Shown: piece by piece, positions 60,572 through 64,000 of the stretch
How positions within the stretch are numbered: the stretch's first letter is position 1
Layout of the letters: every line of letters begins with the position of its first letter
From: Pragia fontium DSM 5563 = ATCC 49100
GTDB taxonomy: Bacteria; Pseudomonadota; Gammaproteobacteria; Enterobacterales; Enterobacteriaceae
Assembly: GCF_900112475.1 (NCBI RefSeq)
Contig: NZ_FOLW01000014.1
Span: 1-64,000 of the forward strand
DNA length: 64,000 nucleotides
Reading direction: 5' to 3'
The notes under the pieces: generated by a model
What the model saw: only the letters and a program-made list of their open reading frames with translations
Databases searched by the model: none
What the model was told of the DNA's origin: nothing
Made by a program: the position numbers and the translations under genes

Positions 60572-61906
60572 TTAGATAACCATGCTTAACAGCAGGCAGC
60601 CAATCAGGCCACAAACTGAAATAATGGTTTCCAGTACTGACCATGACTTGATAGTTTCTGCGATAGTCAGGTTAAAGTACTCTTTGAATAGCCAGAAACC
60701 TGGATCGTTCACGTGAGAGAAGATAACGCTACCGGAGCCAACGGCTAACACCATCAGTTCAGGGCTGACGCCAGACATGGCCAGTAAAGGCGTTACGATA
60801 CCACCGGCAGTCATTGCTGCTACTGTGGCAGAACCTAGTGCCAAACGTAAAACAGCTGCGATAGCCCAACCCATGAATAATGGCGAAAGGGTACTGCCAG
60901 CCATCAGTGTTTCGATATATCCTGAAACGCCACCATCAACCAGAATCTGTTTGAAGGCGCCGCCGCCGCCGATGATCATCAACATCATGGCAATGATTTT
61001 AATGGAGTCGCTGATGGTATCCATAATCTGGTCCATGGTGCGACCACGGTTTAGGCCAAAGGTGAAGATAGCGATTAATACCGCAATCAGCGTTGCCATA
61101 ACCGGATCGCCTAAGAACTCGGCATAGGACAAAATGGCGTGGCCTTTCGGCAGCGTCATTTCAGCAACCGCTCGACCAGCCATCAGCACGACCGGTACTA
61201 ACGTGGTTGCTACGCTGACGATAAAGCTTGGCATTTCGCTTTCGGTGAAGACTTTCGGATTGTGCAGGCCTTCAGGAACCGGCTTATCAATGCCTTTCAG
61301 GAAGCGGGCATAAACCGGGCCAGCCAGAATAACGGTTGGGATAGCAATTAAGGTACCGAATAATAGAGTTTTACCCATATCGGCTTTAAATAGAATAGCG
61401 ATTGCTGTCGGACCCGGGTGTGGCGGAAGTAAGGCGTGAGTCACGGATAAGGCCGCCGCCATTGGAACACCGATAAACAACAGTGGAATACGTGCAGATG
61501 CTGCAATAGTAAAGACCAAAGGCAGCAACAGGACAAAACCAACTTCATAGAATAACGCAAAACCAACAACAAAACCGGTCAGTACGATAGCCCACTGAAT
61601 GCGCTCTCTACCGAATTTGGCAATTAAGGTGGTGGCAATACGTTGGGCACCGCCACAGTCAGCCAGTAATTTACCCAACATGGCACCAAAGCCCATGATT
61701 AAGGCTAAACTGCCTAGCGTCCCGCCGACACCATTTTTAATTGAGACAATAACGCCGTTTACGTTGAATGCACCTTGAGTGGTGTAACCCAGCGCAAGAC
61801 CAACAACCAGCGAAACCAGTATCAGTGAAATGAAACCGTTTAGCTTGCAACGGATCATCAGTAGCAGTAGTAGGGCTACGCCAATCACGACAATCACTAA
61901 TGGCAT
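60572..61906 (-). CDS. gntT: High-affinity gluconate:H+ symporter GntT
   Basis: 444 residues (E. coli GntT, 438), a 12-14 segment membrane protein of the GntP family. It matches GntT closely (MPLVIVV-GV-LLLLLMIR at the start, GGTLGSLALIMGFGAMLGK, LPPHPGPTAIA, HVNDPGFWLFKEYFNLTI). Start ATG 61906 has GGAG 7 nt upstream; an ATG 30 bp earlier is not used in the family. It is divergent from gntK across a shared control region. Confidence 0.94.
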   Translation of the reverse strand: MPLVIVVIGVALLLLLMIRCKLNGFISLILVSLVVGLALGYTTQGAFNVNGVIVSIKNGVGGTLGSLALIMGFGAMLGKLLADCGGAQRIATTLIAKFGRERIQWAIVLTGFVVGFALFYEVGFVLLLPLVFTIAASARIPLLFIGVPMAAALSVTHALLPPHPGPTAIAILFKADMGKTLLFGTLIAIPTVILAGPVYARFLKGIDKPVPEGLHNPKVFTESEMPSFIVSVATTLVPVVLMAGRAVAEMTLPKGHAILSYAEFLGDPVMATLIAVLIAIFTFGLNRGRTMDQIMDTISDSIKIIAMMLMIIGGGGAFKQILVDGGVSGYIETLMAGSTLSPLFMGWAIAAVLRLALGSATVAAMTAGGIVTPLLAMSGVSPELMVLAVGSGSVIFSHVNDPGFWLFKEYFNLTIAETIKSWSVLETIISVCGLIGCLLLSMVI

Positions 61907-62043
61907 AATAGTTCTCCGATGTATGTACCGTATCAACCCAATACAGCTTATTTCAGGTTGATATATGAATCGACGTTTTTCCAGAAGATAGCGTCATATC
62001 TTTATATTTATCTGCAATAACCAGCATTATTGCTTCATTTTCT

Positions 62044-62065
62044 ATTTGTGATATTTATCACATCT
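62044..62065 (+). promoter_or_regulatory. CRP site in the gnt control region
   Basis: TGTGA-TATTTA-TCACA is a perfect CRP core, centred at 62054.5, 17-25 bp from the GntR operator and placed to activate gntT and/or gntK under glucose limitation. Confidence 0.9.
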
Positions 62066-62071
62066 TTGTTT

Positions 62072-62097
62072 GTTACCGGTATCATGATACCGGTAAC
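62072..62097 (+). promoter_or_regulatory. Double GntR-type operator
   Basis: A perfect 26-bp palindrome built from two inverted half-units, GTTACCGGTATC and GATACCGGTAAC. Each half holds the octamer TACCGGTA (62074-62081 and 62088-62095), itself a palindrome, with centres 14 bp apart. It resembles the TTACC/GGTAA core of known GntR operators and lies between divergent gntT and gntK. Confidence 0.8.
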
Positions 62098-62159
62098 GTG
62101 CTAGGATAGGGAACTATAGAGAAGGCTTAAATGTTCATTTTGAGATAGAGATCAAACTT

Positions 62160-62684
62160 ATGACGGGACAAAGCATAATTATTATGGGCGTCTCTGGATG
62201 CGGGAAATCCAGCGTAGGAGCAGCCGTTGCCAGAGAGTTAGGTGCTAAGTTTATTGATGGCGATGATCTGCATCCGCGGGCAAATATTCAGAAGATGGCC
62301 AGCGGCCATCCGTTGGATGATAACGATCGCGCTCCTTGGCTTGAACGTCTGAATGATGCGGCGTATAGCCTACGTCATAAAAATGAAGTGGGTTTGATTG
62401 TCTGCTCTGCGCTGAAACGCCGCTATCGCGATCGCCTGCGTGAAGGTAATCCGGAGATGATTTTCCTGTATATGAAAGGCAGCTTCGATGTGATTTTAGA
62501 GCGTTTGAAAGCGCGTGCCGGTCACTATATGCCGACTGATTTATTAAAAAGTCAGTTTGATGCCTTGGAAGAGCCGACTGCTGAGGAGCCTGATGTGATC
62601 TCTATTGATATCACCGGCGATTTCACTCAGGTGGTTGAACGCGGTGTTGAAGCGTTGCGTCAGGCGGGCGTGAAAACCCGCTAA
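62160..62684 (+). CDS. gntK: Gluconokinase
   Basis: 174 residues (E. coli GntK, 175). Walker A IMGVSGCGKSSVG at the N-terminus, GDDLHPRANIQKMASGHPLDDNDRAPWL for substrate binding, and CSALKRRYRDRLR. It phosphorylates gluconate to 6-phosphogluconate for the Entner-Doudoroff or pentose phosphate pathway. No strong ribosome binding site was seen before the ATG. It is convergent with gntR, 8 bp apart. Confidence 0.95.
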   Translation: MTGQSIIIMGVSGCGKSSVGAAVARELGAKFIDGDDLHPRANIQKMASGHPLDDNDRAPWLERLNDAAYSLRHKNEVGLIVCSALKRRYRDRLREGNPEMIFLYMKGSFDVILERLKARAGHYMPTDLLKSQFDALEEPTAEEPDVISIDITGDFTQVVERGVEALRQAGVKTR

Positions 62685-62692
62685 TTGCTGCT

Positions 62693-63688
62693 TTAAATGC
62701 TGCCGCCCTGGATAATAGTGAAGCCTAAATCAAGCATTTTTGGGGTAACCGTTTCACCGCGCAAACGGGCAAGTAATCTTTCTGCTGCGACTTGCCCCAT
62801 CTTTTCACGAGGGGTTAAGACGCTGGTGAGTTTAGGCTCCATTGATTGACCAATATCGTGCCCGTGGAAGCCTGCAATGGCCATATCTTTTGGAATGTGT
62901 AAGCCCTGACGCTGACATTCGAATGCCGCCCCGATCGCAATATCATCGTTGGTACAGAATATGCTGTCAGTATCAGGATAAACCCGGCGGGCTTCTTTCA
63001 GTAATTCACAGCCGAGACTGTAAGACGATGAGCGGTCAGTACAGATACTACGGGGCTCCAGACCAAACTCACGCATAGCCTGTTGATATCCCTGCAATTT
63101 AATTACTGTACGTTCATCCTGACGAGCACCAAGGTAAACGGTATGGGTATGTCCGCTGCGAATTATCTCTTTCGTCATTTGATAAGCCGCATCATAGTTA
63201 TTAAAGCCTACCGCCAGATCGAGACAGGGAGAAGCGCTATCCATAATTTCGATCACCGGAATACCGGCAACCTCGATCATTTTCCGCGTTCGTTCGGTAT
63301 GGTTACGCTCAGAGAGTATCAAACCGTCAATATTATAAGAAAGCAAAGAAGTCAGGCGCATTTCTTCACGTTCAGGATGGTAGCCATAGTGGGCTAACAT
63401 AGTTTGGTAACCGTGAGAGTCGGTTACGCTTTCAATACCGCGCAAGACTTCGGCAAACACCTGGTTGGTCAATGAAGGAAGCAGTACGCCAATAGCTTTA
63501 CTGGTGGCATTGGACAAGATTTCCGGTGCTCGATTGGGAATATAGCCCAGTTCATCTAATGCTACGGCTATTTTGCTGCCTAATGCCGCAGAGACCTGTG
63601 ATGGATCGCGCAAATAGCGACTGATCGTCATCTTTGTTACGCCAACTTGGTTAGCGACATCTTGAAGCCCAGGTCTTTTTTTCTTCAT
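62693..63688 (-). CDS. gntR: Gluconate repressor GntR (LacI family)
   Basis: 331-residue LacI-family repressor (E. coli GntR, 331). The helix-turn-helix is LQDVANQVGVTKMTISRYLRDPSQV at residues 8-32, then the hinge and a periplasmic-binding-protein-like effector domain. It binds gluconate and should repress gntT and gntK through the operator at 62072-62097. It lies next to its targets, unlike the E. coli gntRKU order, where gntR precedes gntK in the same direction. Confidence 0.95.
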   Translation of the reverse strand: MKKKRPGLQDVANQVGVTKMTISRYLRDPSQVSAALGSKIAVALDELGYIPNRAPEILSNATSKAIGVLLPSLTNQVFAEVLRGIESVTDSHGYQTMLAHYGYHPEREEMRLTSLLSYNIDGLILSERNHTERTRKMIEVAGIPVIEIMDSASPCLDLAVGFNNYDAAYQMTKEIIRSGHTHTVYLGARQDERTVIKLQGYQQAMREFGLEPRSICTDRSSSYSLGCELLKEARRVYPDTDSIFCTNDDIAIGAAFECQRQGLHIPKDMAIAGFHGHDIGQSMEPKLTSVLTPREKMGQVAAERLLARLRGETVTPKMLDLGFTIIQGGSI

Positions 63689-64000
63689 TTTTCAAATAAT
63701 TAAATAGTGAACGATAGATGACTTAGTTTAACAAAGAAAACGCCAGACGGGTATATTTGTGGCGGTTTCCGATAGGTTTATTTATGGTGATTCATTTATA
63801 TCCCTCATTAACTTTTTAGTATGCTCTGTTTTACAGGTACATGAGAGTCTATGATTCGCCGTTGATAGTACTGAATAATATGCGCTGAGTATAAAGACAT
63901 CTTTTATCTTTATTTGAATTCTATTTTTACCGTTGAAAAAATAGTTCCTGATTACTTTAGTGCGTTAACTTAAAATGTTTTTAACATGAAGGAAACAGAG
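63689..64000. other. Region upstream of gntR
   Basis: 312 bp, AT-rich, no complete gene seen. AAGGAAACAG at 63990-63999 looks like a ribosome binding site for a gene starting just beyond the window, and an ATG at 63987 could instead start a gene running off the edge. Confidence 0.4.

Overview
This window is a stretch of core chromosome from a gamma-proteobacterium of the order Enterobacterales. Gene order follows the E. coli 84-86 minute region almost gene for gene (aspT-trpT, hdfR, maoP, yifB, ilvLGMEDA, ilvY, ilvC, rep, gppA, rhlB, trxA, rho, the wec/rff operon, argX-hisR-leuT-proM, glmZ, hemYXDC, cyaA, cyaY, lptM, dapF, yigA, xerC, yigB, uvrD, corA, rarD, recQ, rhtC). It departs from E. 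coli in several places. ilvG is intact and no ilvX is seen. A DUF2461 gene lies between ilvA and ilvY, and a DUF805 gene replaces ppiC. A DUF3829 lipoprotein gene lies between rep and gppA, and sstT lies between wecG and the tRNA cluster. lysA is linked to dapF, an AbrB-family gene follows corA, yigI and pldA are missing, and gntT/gntK/gntR follow rhtC. This fits a lineage outside Escherichia/Salmonella, possibly Budviciaceae; that assignment is inference only.

Layout. 1-180: two tRNAs that normally close an rRNA operon. 277-3115: hdfR, maoP and yifB. 3444-10027: attenuated ilvLGMEDA operon for branched-chain amino acids. 10110-13341: DUF2461, ilvY and its divergent target ilvC. 13525-22456: DUF805, rep, DUF3829 lipoprotein, gppA, rhlB, trxA, rho. 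22528-35487: twelve-gene operon for enterobacterial common antigen (ECA), from wecA to wecG. 35841-37103: sstT. 37466-38280: tRNA-Arg, His, Leu and Pro, followed by a tandem ~171-bp array carrying copies of the tRNA-Pro 3' end and looking like RtT RNA. 38934-39144: glmZ small RNA with a sigma-54 type promoter region. 39246-43322: hemCDXY. 43674-46229: cyaA, divergent from hemC. 46286-53742: cyaY, lptM, lysA, dapF, yigA, xerC, yigB, uvrD. 54003-55212: a corL-like leader ORF and corA. 55360-60459: abrB-like gene, rarD, recQ, rhtC. 60572-63688: gntT, gntK, gntR with a CRP site and a double GntR-type operator.

No CRISPR array, transposase, prophage or defence island was seen. The points worth a second look are mostly non-coding: the tRNA-tail tandem array at 37900-38280, the enhancer-type control region of glmZ, the small leader ORF of corA, the 26-bp perfect palindrome in the gnt control region, and an unexplained structured element at 35554-35747.
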